Below, piece by piece: positions 1 through 7,032 of a stretch of 12,773 nucleotides of DNA. Within the stretch, counting starts at the first letter, position 1, and each line of letters begins with the position of its first letter. The DNA lies in contig JAOZQV010000063.1 in NCBI GenBank assembly GCA_029932035.1, positions 1 to 12,773 of the forward strand, written 5' to 3'. A program made the position numbers and the translations under genes. Under the pieces are notes generated by a model. That model had not been told where the DNA came from. It saw only the letters and a list, made by a program, of their open reading frames with translations, and did no database searches. Origin of the DNA: Deltaproteobacteria bacterium (lineage in GTDB: Bacteria; Desulfobacterota; DSM-4660; Desulfatiglandales; Desulfatiglandaceae).

Positions 1-67
1 ACCGGGGCCGATCAAGAGGCTTGATTATACCGTTTTTGGTGTTTGTGTTGGTATAGTGTTGGGTATT

Positions 68-103
68 AAAAAAGGCTTAGAGGGCCAGTTTCTCTAAGCC
101 TTT
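68..103 (-). terminator. Intrinsic terminator of the tRNA-Asn gene
   Basis: A perfect 12-bp inverted repeat (71-82 against 92-103, arm 'aaaggcttagag') encloses a 9-nt loop. Read on the minus strand, the hairpin is followed directly by six T residues (complement of the A run at 68-73). It lies just past the 3' end of the minus-strand tRNA gene. Stem plus T-tract is the classic rho-independent layout. Confidence 0.85.
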
Positions 104-111
104 GATATTCT

Positions 112-187
112 TGGCTCCCCGGGACGGACTCGAACCGCCGACAAGGTGGTTAACAGCCACCCGCTCTACCGACTGAGCTACCGAGGA
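112..187 (-). tRNA. tRNA-Asn (anticodon GTT), CCA encoded
   Basis: The reverse complement folds as a complete 76-nt tRNA. The acceptor stem pairs TCCTCGG with CCGGGGA, the D-arm carries GTAGCTCAGTCGGTAGAGC, the anticodon loop is CTGTTAA with anticodon GTT (reads AAC/AAU, asparagine), and the T-arm contains GGTTCGAGTCC. Discriminator base G and a genomically encoded CCA end the molecule. An intrinsic terminator follows at 103-68. No second tRNA is seen beside it, so it appears to be transcribed alone. Confidence 0.95.
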
Positions 188-204
188 ACAATTTTTATCT
201 AAAC

Positions 205-241
205 AAGGTGGTTAATCCCGCTTACAGCGGGAGCCCACCTT
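205..241. repeat. Two-tier hairpin just upstream of tRNA-Asn
   Basis: An outer 7-bp stem (205-211 with 235-241) surrounds an inner 6-bp stem cccgct/agcggg (217-222 with 226-231) with a 3-nt loop. It lies 17 bases 5' of the tRNA on the minus strand, so it could sit in the tRNA leader transcript or be a leftover terminator. The 13-mer 'acaaggtggttaa' at 203-215 also occurs inside the tRNA at 141-153 (anticodon arm), so part of the hairpin may derive from tRNA sequence. No convincing T-tract follows on either strand. Function unknown. Confidence 0.5.
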
Positions 242-444
242 TCCATTCGAGATAGGATCACTGATAAAGATATAAACCCATATCAAAGGCGAAGATAAAG
301 ATTTTATCAAAATTGTGTTTTTCAGTCAACAAAATTTTTCGACCCGGGTTCGTGCAAAAACAAAGGTACTTTATGTAAATTTTCGATTTTTTATCCTCAG
401 AGGCCCTCTCCATCACGGAAAAAATATAGCCTTTCGGTATTTCA

Positions 445-473
445 TTGGCTAAATAGGCCAAATCTGATATGAT
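445..473 (+). promoter_or_regulatory. Predicted sigma70-type promoter of the DUF218 operon
   Basis: The -35 box TTGGCT (445-450) and the -10 box TATGAT (468-473) are separated by exactly 17 bp, close to TTGACA-17-TATAAT. The predicted start of transcription is near 480, giving a leader of about 40 nt before the ATG at 521. A short inverted repeat (ttggc/gccaa, 445-449 and 457-461) overlaps the -35 and spacer and could be an operator half-site pair, but this is weak. Apart from this promoter and the hairpin at 205-241, I see no gene in 188-520. Confidence 0.6.
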
Positions 474-520
474 TTAATAAAAGTATTGCAGATATTATCT
501 CAAGCTTTCAGAGGTGCAAA

Positions 521-1345
521 ATGAAGGTGTCATTATCAAGCCTGAGGATGAAGAAGGCCGGGAACAATAAGGACGTTGCCTCTCTCCTTTCTGAATGGAT
601 AGGGCCCCACACTTCAAAAGAACAGGCCCAAGTGGAAAACTATGGGGAAACGAGGGGGACGGAACTGGGAAACAACAGACCGATAGAGCCGAAATCAACT
701 CGGTTCAGGGGCCATAGCATTGTAAAATGGATTTTCTTTATCCTGGTCATCACTTACATGGTTATCTCTTATTACCGTGTACCCATCTTGACCGCTCTTG
801 GGAACTATCTGATTGTCGAGCATCCATTGAAAAAGGCGGATATGATCGTATGTACACCGGGCAGCCCGCTTGAACAGAGCCTGATGGCTGCCGAGCTTTA
901 TAAGAGAGGTCTAGCCCCCCGCATCTTTATACCTGAAGAAACCCCTCCCGATGGTCTTGAGATTCTTAAGGCGCAAGGGGGTCGCTATCCTGAAACGAGT
1001 GGGCTTTTTATTGCTGCACTGAAGAGCCTAAACGTTCCGGAATCTGCCTTTCTAATAGGTAAACTTACTGTAGACAGCATTCAGGAAGAGGCAGAAGAGG
1101 TCAGGGAAGTGGTCATAAATGAAAGTTACGGGTCCATTATCATTGTGACATCCCCATCTCGTGCCAGACGGACCTATTTGATTTTTGAGAAGGTCTTTGA
1201 GGGGGAGAAATTGGAGATCATGATCTCCCCTTCCCGGTATTCTAATTTTAAGGCAGATAACTGGTGGCAAAGGGACAAGTATGTCAATGAGGTCGTTTTC
1301 GAGTTCCAGAAGTTGGTTTATCATACAATAAAAAATCTGTGGTAA
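521..1345 (+). CDS. Membrane-anchored DUF218 (YdcF/SanA/ElyC-like) protein
   Basis: A 274-residue protein. Residues 1-66 are hydrophilic and presumably cytoplasmic, residues 68-86 (IVKWIFFILVITYMVISYY) form one membrane segment, and the DUF218 fold follows. Family landmarks are KKADMIV at 104-110, the AAELYKRGLAPRIF stretch at 123-136, an IIIVTSPSRARRTYLIFEK stretch near 207-225, and a C-terminal WWQRDKYVNEVVFEFQK that matches the family's usual ending. DUF218 proteins such as SanA and ElyC are envelope proteins linked to barrier function and polyprenyl-phosphate-dependent polymer synthesis, but no reaction is established. The usual glycine-rich loop after the first strand is replaced by CTPGSPLEQS, so any activity may differ. 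The ATG is preceded by GAGGTG at a spacing of 4. It is the first gene of a unit with the DUF3786 and GT83 genes, 25 bp before the next. Confidence 0.8.
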   Translation: MKVSLSSLRMKKAGNNKDVASLLSEWIGPHTSKEQAQVENYGETRGTELGNNRPIEPKSTRFRGHSIVKWIFFILVITYMVISYYRVPILTALGNYLIVEHPLKKADMIVCTPGSPLEQSLMAAELYKRGLAPRIFIPEETPPDGLEILKAQGGRYPETSGLFIAALKSLNVPESAFLIGKLTVDSIQEEAEEVREVVINESYGSIIIVTSPSRARRTYLIFEKVFEGEKLEIMISPSRYSNFKADNWWQRDKYVNEVVFEFQKLVYHTIKNLW

Positions 1346-1370
1346 ATTATACCCTGAGGAGGCATTTCTC

Positions 1371-1967
1371 GTGACCTCAAATTATGAGAAGATCATAATG
1401 GGAAATCTTTCAAGGCTTTTTTCTCAACCACCTTCCCGTCTGCACAGATCTCTTGGGGCAGAAAGGAGTGGTGAGTCTCTTTTACTCCGTGCCTTTGGGC
1501 AAGATTGTTCTATTGATCATGAAAAGGTGACTTTATCTCGTAGTGAGGGTGTTGATCCAAAAAGTCTTCTCGTCTCCCTTTATGCCCTCCATGCCAACCC
1601 GGAACAGCTTCAGCTTGAGCCCTTTAAGTCATTCAAAGACTTTCCAGGAAGCATGCCCTATCAAGGCGCTTTCAGCGCTAACAGCGAGAGAGTGCTTGCC
1701 CCCTATGTCCCCCTGATAAAAGAAAGGGAAGAAGATATCAAAGCGGTTTTTGATGGAGAGGATGGCCATGACGGAGACTTCTCCCTTATCCTCTACCCCC
1801 TTCCTAAAATTGCCCTTTACTACATCTTCTATTTGGCTGACGAAGAATTCCCCGCATCTGTCACATCTCTTTTTTGTGCCAATGCCTTGTCTTTTATGCC
1901 CCTCGACGGATTAGCCGATGTGGCAGAGTACACATCAAAGGAGATTATTCGACTTGTCAAGAAATAG
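1371..1967 (+). CDS. DUF3786 domain protein
   Basis: A 198-residue soluble protein without signal peptide or membrane segment. The C-terminal half carries the DUF3786 signature: YPLPKIALYYIFYLADEEFP near residues 143-162, then a SLFCANALSFMPLDGLADVAEY stretch. Function is unknown; I know the family mainly from Desulfobacterota and other anaerobes, sometimes beside corrinoid or metal-cofactor genes, which does not apply here. The start is GTG, supported by a strong GAGGAGG at 1356-1362 with 8-nt spacing, 25 bp after the DUF218 stop. Its 3' end overlaps the start of the GT83 gene, so translation of the two is probably coupled. Why a cytoplasmic DUF3786 protein lies between two envelope genes is unexplained. 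Confidence 0.8.
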   Translation: MTSNYEKIIMGNLSRLFSQPPSRLHRSLGAERSGESLLLRAFGQDCSIDHEKVTLSRSEGVDPKSLLVSLYALHANPEQLQLEPFKSFKDFPGSMPYQGAFSANSERVLAPYVPLIKEREEDIKAVFDGEDGHDGDFSLILYPLPKIALYYIFYLADEEFPASVTSLFCANALSFMPLDGLADVAEYTSKEIIRLVKK

Positions 1968-3786
1968 GTCACAAGCCGAAGGAAAGCGCTCATCCAAAGT
2001 CAGCATGATTCTTGTCCTAACATTAGCGGCAATCATCTACTTTGCAGGCCTGAGCGGATACCCCCTGTTGGACCCCGATGAAGGGCGTTACGCAGAGATC
2101 CCTCGTGAGATGCTCGAGAGCGGGGATTTCATCACACCCCACCTCAATTATGTAAAATACTTCGAAAAGCCCCCCCTCTTTTACTGGGCTGTTGCCGGCT
2201 CAATGGCTCTCTTTGGACAACATGAATGGGCCGTCCGGATTGTGCCCGCCCTGGCAGGTTTCCTGACGGTTCTCTTAATAATGGCATTGGGAAAGCGTTT
2301 TTTCGGGATGCGGACCGGTGTGATGGCTGGTTGGGTGTACCTTACCAGCATAATCCCTCTGATACTGGCCCGTCTACCGATAATCGACGGTCTCTTCAGC
2401 CTCTTCCTCACCGCCACCTGGGGGGCCTGGTGGTTAGGCTATGTTGCGCCGGCAGGGCAAATCAAACGGCTCTGGTACTGCACAGCCTGGGCGTGCATGG
2501 GTCTGGCCTGCATGACCAAAGGGATTGCCGCCATTGCCCTGACAGGATTGATTCTCTTCGCCTTTATAATCGTAAGACGAGACTTCAACGCACTCCGAGC
2601 TATGGCATGGGTCCCCGGGCTGTTGATTTTCGCCCTCATTGTACTCCCCTGGCATCTCGCAGTGACTTCCCTCAACCCTGAATTTGCTCATTTCTACTTT
2701 GTCGTACAGCACTTCGGTCGTCTGTTGGCTGAAGAACACTCCAAACCGATCTGGTTCTTTCTGGTCATCTTTCCCGCTGGTATGCTGTTCTGGACCGCCC
2801 TCTTTTTCCCTGCCATTGCAAATGCGTTCAAGCGCGCTGCAAGAGCCATTAAGCTCCCCACAAATTTGCATAGAGAAAAAGGTGAAAGAGGAGGTTTACA
2901 CGAGGCCACAAACGGGGATCAGAAAGCCAATGAATCCGAAGGAGTTCTGTTCCTGATCATCTGGGTCGTGGCCGTTTTGGGGCTGTTCAGCCTCAGCCGG
3001 AGCAAACTTGTGCCTTACATCCTTCCGGCCTACCCGGCCATGGCCCTGCTGATCGCATCGCACCTTATCAATGGGGGTCTGGCGAGGTCTTCGACCCGCT
3101 GGTGTACCGGGATCACTGCGGTCCTGCTCCTTATCCCTATTCCGGTCATCTCCTACTATGCTCAAAGTCAGGATATGCTCCCTGCCAGTGCATTGGTCTG
3201 GCCTGTCAGAGTCGCTCAGTGTGCACTGTTGTTTGGAAGTGTAATGTTAGCCATTGCAACCTTTAAACGGAGACTGATTCCGGCCGCAACGGGTCTTGTC
3301 CTGGTGGCGCTTATGCCCTCCATGATTATGATCGTTCCGACAGTGGCTAACTACAGAAAGGTGGGCGGGTTTATAAAGGCCATGCCCGGTCCTCTGCCGG
3401 CCCAGATAAAAATAGCCGAATGGCGAAACTACGACCAGGGGTTGAGTTTCTACACACACCGACGGACAATCTTAGTGGACAACATTGGTGAGCTGAGGTT
3501 CGGGAGTACCATAGGGGACCACAAGGATTTTTTTCTTCAGGGAGAAGAGAGCCTTAAACGCCTTGCGAGAGAGGGGCCTCTCCTCGTAAATATACGCCCT
3601 GGTGACTGGCCCAAGGTCAGTCGCTGGGGCATGTTTCGCCCGGTGGCCGCAAACAGCACCAATGTCATGGTAGGCAACGACGAATTTTTCCGAATCACCG
3701 GACTGGCGCCTTGGCCGGACAAGGCCGTAACACCGCCTCCACTGCTCCTGCTGCCGCGAACGCTGAATCCACATGAGACTAAATGA
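1954..3786 (+). CDS. ArnT-like lipid-linked sugar transferase (GT83 / PMT_2 family)
   Basis: A polytopic membrane protein of about 610 residues with roughly 11-13 hydrophobic segments. Near the N-terminus, DPDEGRYAEIPREMLESGD (about residues 40-58) is followed by YFEKPPLFYW. This is the first periplasmic loop of ArnT-type enzymes, and its acidic pair is the proposed catalytic/metal site. Other family blocks are CMTKGIAA, HSKPIWFF and SRSKLVPYILP (about 348-358). Such enzymes move a sugar from undecaprenyl phosphate to lipid A or another acceptor in the periplasm; the sugar here cannot be read. A hydrophilic insertion at about residues 292-330 is unusual. The start is uncertain. TTG at 1954 has AGGAG 10 nt upstream and overlaps the DUF3786 stop by 14 bp. 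ATG at 1918 is in frame but lacks a ribosome site, and ATG 2005 would also leave all membrane segments. It is a distant relative of the arnT at 7025-5373, not a recent copy. Confidence 0.85.
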   Translation: MSRNRSQAEGKRSSKVSMILVLTLAAIIYFAGLSGYPLLDPDEGRYAEIPREMLESGDFITPHLNYVKYFEKPPLFYWAVAGSMALFGQHEWAVRIVPALAGFLTVLLIMALGKRFFGMRTGVMAGWVYLTSIIPLILARLPIIDGLFSLFLTATWGAWWLGYVAPAGQIKRLWYCTAWACMGLACMTKGIAAIALTGLILFAFIIVRRDFNALRAMAWVPGLLIFALIVLPWHLAVTSLNPEFAHFYFVVQHFGRLLAEEHSKPIWFFLVIFPAGMLFWTALFFPAIANAFKRAARAIKLPTNLHREKGERGGLHEATNGDQKANESEGVLFLIIWVVAVLGLFSLSRSKLVPYILPAYPAMALLIASHLINGGLARSSTRWCTGITAVLLLIPIPVISYYAQSQDMLPASALVWPVRVAQCALLFGSVMLAIATFKRRLIPAATGLVLVALMPSMIMIVPTVANYRKVGGFIKAMPGPLPAQIKIAEWRNYDQGLSFYTHRRTILVDNIGELRFGSTIGDHKDFFLQGEESLKRLAREGPLLVNIRPGDWPKVSRWGMFRPVAANSTNVMVGNDEFFRITGLAPWPDKAVTPPPLLLLPRTLNPHETK

Positions 3787-3823
3787 AATGACTAAGGATC
3801 AGGGATAAAATAACTCCATTTCC

Positions 3824-3875
3824 TAATCGTAATCATAATCATAATCTTACTCAAAATGATTATGATTTATGATTA
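3824..3875. repeat. TAATCR hexamer array with inverted copy
   Basis: Four tandem hexamers (taatcg, taatca, taatca, taatct) fill 3824-3847. Bases 3830-3846 are complementary to 3858-3875 (gattatgatttatgatta) with a single bulged base, leaving an 11-nt loop. A further inverted fragment, atgattatga, lies at 3887-3896. The structure is almost entirely A/T and sits 37 bp after the stop of the GT83 gene. It could act as a weak terminator of that operon, but no clear T-tract follows the stem directly. Confidence 0.55.
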
Positions 3876-3961
3876 AGGTTACGAGTATGATTATGAACTT
3901 TTTGGCAATGGCGGACAGGTCTTGTGAAAACCACCCATTATAAGTCACGAAGTTCCTTAAC

Positions 3962-3992
3962 TTTAGGCATTTTAGCTCATTTTAGGCATTTT
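3962..3992. repeat. Three overlapping 'tttaggcatttt' units upstream of lptG
   Basis: Two identical 12-mers, tttaggcatttt, occur at 3962-3973 and 3981-3992. A third copy with a few differences (tttagctcattt, 3971-3982) overlaps both, giving a period of about 9-10 bp. The array lies 38 bp before the lptG start. It may be a repeat-family fragment or helically phased binding sites. I cannot identify a convincing -35/-10 pair in this gap. Confidence 0.45.
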
Positions 3993-4030
3993 GGACATTT
4001 AGATCAGTTGTAGACAGAGATTCTAAAAAA

Positions 4031-5107
4031 ATGGGTGTTTTGGCGAGATATCTCATCAGGGAGTTTTTTAAAATTCTGATCATATGCCAGGCTGTTTTTA
4101 TAGCAATCTATCTGATAATCGATTTTGCCAGCGGGATTGATGATTTCATAAAGGCCAATTCGCCAAAGAGTGTAATGTTTTCTTATTTCGCCTACAAGAT
4201 CCCCTCCATCGCTGTTCAGATGCTGCCCGCAGCCACCCTTACTACCATCATTATCATGTTCAGTATGATGAAAAGAAACAACGAAATCACGTCCTTGAAA
4301 GCGTGCGGGGCTAACGTCTGGAGAATCTCTCAGCCGGTCATCATCACTGCGCTCTTCCTGTCCATTGCCCTGTTCCTCTTTTCAGAAGCCATCGTCCCTC
4401 TTACCAGTTCCAAGGCTAATGATATATGGAGAATCGATGTCAAAAAGGAGAAACCAGGTCGTTTTCACGGGCGAAATCATATCTGGCACAAGGGAGACAA
4501 CTCGATCTATTGGATAAGGCAATTCGATAGCGATAAAATGATTATGTTGGAACCTACTTTATATTTCTTTGATTCATCTTTCCGGTTGATCAAGAGAATA
4601 GATGCTCAATCAGGAATCTGGAAGGATGGAATATGGAAAATCAGGAATGGTATCACTCAAGACCTCGAGAAGGATGGGGGCTATAATATGAGCAGGTTCA
4701 AAGAGCTTGAATTAAGGCTTCCCGAAAGGCCAGAGGACTTTGTGAGAGAAGAGAAAGAGCCGGAAGAGATGGGTTATCAGCAGTTAAAGCGATTTGCTGA
4801 AAGGCTCAGGTCAGAAGGCTATGATGCCACTATGTATTTTGTCGACATAAACATAAAGCTCGCCTTTCCCTTTGTCATCCTGATTATGGCGCTTATCGGG
4901 ATTCCGGTTGCCCTGTGGAAAAAGGATATGAGCACGCCTGTGGCTGTTTCCCTCGGCATTGTGCTCTGCTTTGCATATCTCCTTATCTTGGGACTTTCCC
5001 GGACCTTAGGCTTTGCAGGGATTCTACCGCCCATTCTTTCAGCCTGGCTCGCAAACAGTGTCTTTCTTTTCTTAGGAATTTATTTGATGATAAATGTGAA
5101 CCGATAA
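4031..5107 (+). CDS. lptG: LPS export system permease LptG
   Basis: A 358-residue inner-membrane protein of the YjgP/YjgQ family, close to the usual length of about 360. With LptF and the ATPase LptB it extracts LPS from the inner membrane and feeds it to the LptC-LptA bridge. Two groups of three membrane helices (about residues 8-120 and 275-355) flank a periplasmic beta-jellyroll-like domain (about 125-260). The cytoplasmic coupling segment MKRNNEITSLKACGANVWR lies at about 80-98. LptG rather than LptF is indicated by the sequence from MGYQQLKRFAERLRSEGYDA through the last helices GFAGILPPILSAWLANSVF. The upstream sequence has only a weak AGAGA-type ribosome site. The usual partner lptF is not adjacent or anywhere in the window, so lptG stands alone, convergent with arnT. 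Confidence 0.88.
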   Translation: MGVLARYLIREFFKILIICQAVFIAIYLIIDFASGIDDFIKANSPKSVMFSYFAYKIPSIAVQMLPAATLTTIIIMFSMMKRNNEITSLKACGANVWRISQPVIITALFLSIALFLFSEAIVPLTSSKANDIWRIDVKKEKPGRFHGRNHIWHKGDNSIYWIRQFDSDKMIMLEPTLYFFDSSFRLIKRIDAQSGIWKDGIWKIRNGITQDLEKDGGYNMSRFKELELRLPERPEDFVREEKEPEEMGYQQLKRFAERLRSEGYDATMYFVDINIKLAFPFVILIMALIGIPVALWKKDMSTPVAVSLGIVLCFAYLLILGLSRTLGFAGILPPILSAWLANSVFLFLGIYLMINVNR

Positions 5108-5110
5108 GGT

Positions 5111-5314
5111 CTCACGCAAAGGCGCAAAGACGCAAAGAAAACCGACAGATTATTCCAATCCCCCACTGTTTAACGCATGTGCCAAAATGACATCGTAGAC
5201 CAACTCCAACAAACCTGCTCTAACCCTTCTGTGAATGTGATAAACCACGTCAACACTGATCTTAGCAATCTCATTTTCAGCTTTTACCTTTGCGTATTTG
5301 CGTCTTTGCGTGAG
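5111..5314. repeat. Element bounded by 27-bp 'cgcaaag' inverted repeats
   Basis: Arms 5111-5137 and 5288-5314 are inverted copies that match at 25 of 27 positions. Each arm is itself built of three gcaaag-type units with an 8-bp period (cgcaaag-gcgcaaag-acgcaaag). The arms enclose the GxxExxY gene remnant. From memory, such cgcaaag repeats are common around GxxExxY genes in anaerobic environmental bacteria, so this looks like a shrunken copy of a dispersed element. It begins 4 bp after the lptG stop. Confidence 0.7.
5150..5287 (-). pseudogene. Truncated GxxExxY family gene remnant
   Basis: The minus strand encodes KAENEIAKISVDVVYHIHRR followed by VRAGLLELVYDVILAHAL, the N-terminal third of a GxxExxY protein (usually about 120-130 residues). 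The signature G-x-x-E-x-x-Y appears as GLLELVY. A stop follows after only a few unrelated residues (NSGGLE), so the C-terminal nuclease-like two thirds are gone. No ATG precedes ENEIAK in frame: the codon two before A-E-N-E is GTA, and farther upstream lies the inverted-repeat arm. I therefore call it a broken remnant. Full-length members are of unknown function; some are relatives of the PD-(D/E)XK fold found in rRNA intervening sequences and repeat elements. Confidence 0.7.
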
Positions 5315-5372
5315 TAAAAAGCGGATCCGCACAGGATTCAATTGGTAGCTGTCTCACCCCATTTTCGAAACA

Positions 5373-7025
5373 CTAAAATCTGAGAAACACAAAACCATTA
5401 TTAATGTCCTCAAATTCCGGTTTGGGCAACAGATTCATCCATTGTCTGTAGCGTTTCTCCTCAGCTACAAGTATAATCCGGTATTTGCCGGACTTGCTGT
5501 CAATAATTTTCCTGAGTTCTTTGATGGTTAACAGGCGCGAAGGGCTTGATTCATCACGGTCCAGCCCGTACCTGAGTTCACCGCCTTTTTCCAAAAGATA
5601 GATATTATCTCGCCTGTAAAACCAGCAGACCGCATGAACCAGATACTCATCCGAAACAACCATCGTCTCAGCATTGACCATATCCCGATTGCGCGATAAA
5701 AGCCTTCCCGGAGCCCTTTCCTCCATTACCTGATCCGGCAAGATAAAATGAGCGCTGAACAAAAGCATCAGGGGAGCAATAGCGTATAGCGCCAGTTTTT
5801 TCTTGGAATCAGATCTCATCGCAGATAAAAAGCAGGCACTGCTCCAGATTAAAAGACCTGCTGCCGCTACAACCCACTTCCAGGTTTCTGGCCGGCTATA
5901 GGCCCTGAATTCGATGAGATCCGTCGTCTGGCTAACCATAAGCATCACCGCAGCCCCCCCCATCAGAACAGCTAAGAATAATGCACAAATGGAAAACGTT
6001 TTTTGCTTGTCTCTTTCAACATAGTTCACAAGTCCGATCGCAACAATAATAGCGAGGGGCGAGAAACAAGGGAGGATGTATGGAATGAGCTTTCCACTGC
6101 AGGCTGAAAAGAACAAAAATGGAAACAGAAGCCAGCATATGGCAAAGCGGACGAGCGAATCTTTGCTCCGGACTACGCCTTTTGCCCCTGAAAAAACGGC
6201 AGGGAGAAGAAATATCCACGGTAAAGCGCCTCCCGTTAATATGGGAATAAAGTACCAAAAAGGCTTCGGATGCTGGCCCGCAATGGGAGAAATAAATCGT
6301 TTGATATGTTCGGTCCAGAAGAAATAGTTCCAGAAATCGCTCTCACGAAGATGAATCATTATGCACCAGGGAAGCGCGACAATTAAAAGCGTTAGAAGCG
6401 GAACCCAGGAGATTTTGATTAGTTCCTTGAAACGGCGCTCCCAGAGCATAAAGGGCACAATCGTTACGAGCGGCACTGCAAAGGCTAAGAATCCCTTTAT
6501 GAGAAATGCCAGGCCGCAAAAGACCCCGAACAGGGCAAGGAAACCAAACTTCCTTGAAGACCTGTTTTCCTTGTAAGCGAAAAAAAAAGATGCCATGGCC
6601 CCGGTCAGGAGCATGGAAAGCATGCCGTCTAAGATGTTTATAGTCCCAAGGGCAAACACCAGCAGACAGGTGAGATACGCTGCTGCCCCAAGAATGCCGG
6701 TCCAGGATCCTCCTCCAAATCTCCTTAACAGCAAAAAAACCATCAGGGCCAAAATACCGGTTGCCAGAGCTGAGGTAAGACGTATGGAGAATGCGTTTTC
6801 ACCAAACAGGGTTATGGAGAAAGCATTGAGCCAATACCCTAATACCGGTTTCTCGAAATATCTAAGGCCGTTAAGACGCGGCACAATCCAGTCTCCTGAG
6901 GCAATCATTTCACGCGGGATCTCAGCGTACCGTGACTCGTCCGGAATAGAAATGGGCCGCGCCCCAAGCGGCAGGAGATAAAGAATAAGAAAAAGGGCTA
7001 TTACGGCAATAGAATATTTCTTCAT
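5373..7025 (-). CDS. arnT: Lipid A 4-amino-4-deoxy-L-arabinose transferase ArnT
   Basis: A 549-residue polytopic inner-membrane enzyme, against 550 in E. coli. It transfers Ara4N from undecaprenyl phosphate to lipid A phosphates on the periplasmic face, lowering the negative charge and giving polymyxin resistance. The periplasmic loop after helix 1 reads PDESRYAEIPREMIASGDW (28-46) then GLRYFEKPVLGYW, almost the E. coli motif and including the catalytic acidic pair. AFLIKGFLAFAVP, HPKPFWYFIPI and SGKLIPYILP are further family blocks, and a soluble C-terminal domain ends the protein. The open frame extends upstream to 7094, but ATG 7025 is the true start: it gives the family length and has GGAGGA (7042-7037) inside the last codons of arnD. 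It is the last gene of the arnC-A-D-T unit; no arnE or arnF follows. Confidence 0.93.
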   Translation of the reverse strand: MKKYSIAVIALFLILYLLPLGARPISIPDESRYAEIPREMIASGDWIVPRLNGLRYFEKPVLGYWLNAFSITLFGENAFSIRLTSALATGILALMVFLLLRRFGGGSWTGILGAAAYLTCLLVFALGTINILDGMLSMLLTGAMASFFFAYKENRSSRKFGFLALFGVFCGLAFLIKGFLAFAVPLVTIVPFMLWERRFKELIKISWVPLLTLLIVALPWCIMIHLRESDFWNYFFWTEHIKRFISPIAGQHPKPFWYFIPILTGGALPWIFLLPAVFSGAKGVVRSKDSLVRFAICWLLFPFLFFSACSGKLIPYILPCFSPLAIIVAIGLVNYVERDKQKTFSICALFLAVLMGGAAVMLMVSQTTDLIEFRAYSRPETWKWVVAAAGLLIWSSACFLSAMRSDSKKKLALYAIAPLMLLFSAHFILPDQVMEERAPGRLLSRNRDMVNAETMVVSDEYLVHAVCWFYRRDNIYLLEKGGELRYGLDRDESSPSRLLTIKELRKIIDSKSGKYRIILVAEEKRYRQWMNLLPKPEFEDINNGFVFLRF

Positions 7026-7032
7026 AACTGAA

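Noticed and set aside
1..67. Inverted sequence atcaagaggcttgat at the window start
   Set aside because: Too short a palindrome with no T-tract or context; the neighbouring gene is outside the window.
205..241. A second tRNA (loop ctgtaag, Tyr-like anticodon) in the hairpin region
   Set aside because: Only an anticodon-arm-like hairpin exists; there is no D-arm, T-arm or acceptor stem around it.
258..461. 67-codon minus-strand open frame upstream of the DUF218 gene
   Set aside because: It starts with TTG, has no ribosome binding site, resembles no family I know, and overlaps the predicted promoter at 445-473.
2181..2956. Several open frames of 78-151 codons on both strands inside the GT83 gene
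   Set aside because: They are out-of-frame shadows of a well-supported membrane protein, with no family motifs or ribosome sites.
5108..5372. CRISPR array suggested by repeated cgcaaag units
   Set aside because: Units are 7-8 bp without unique spacers, arms are inverted rather than direct, and no cas genes are present.
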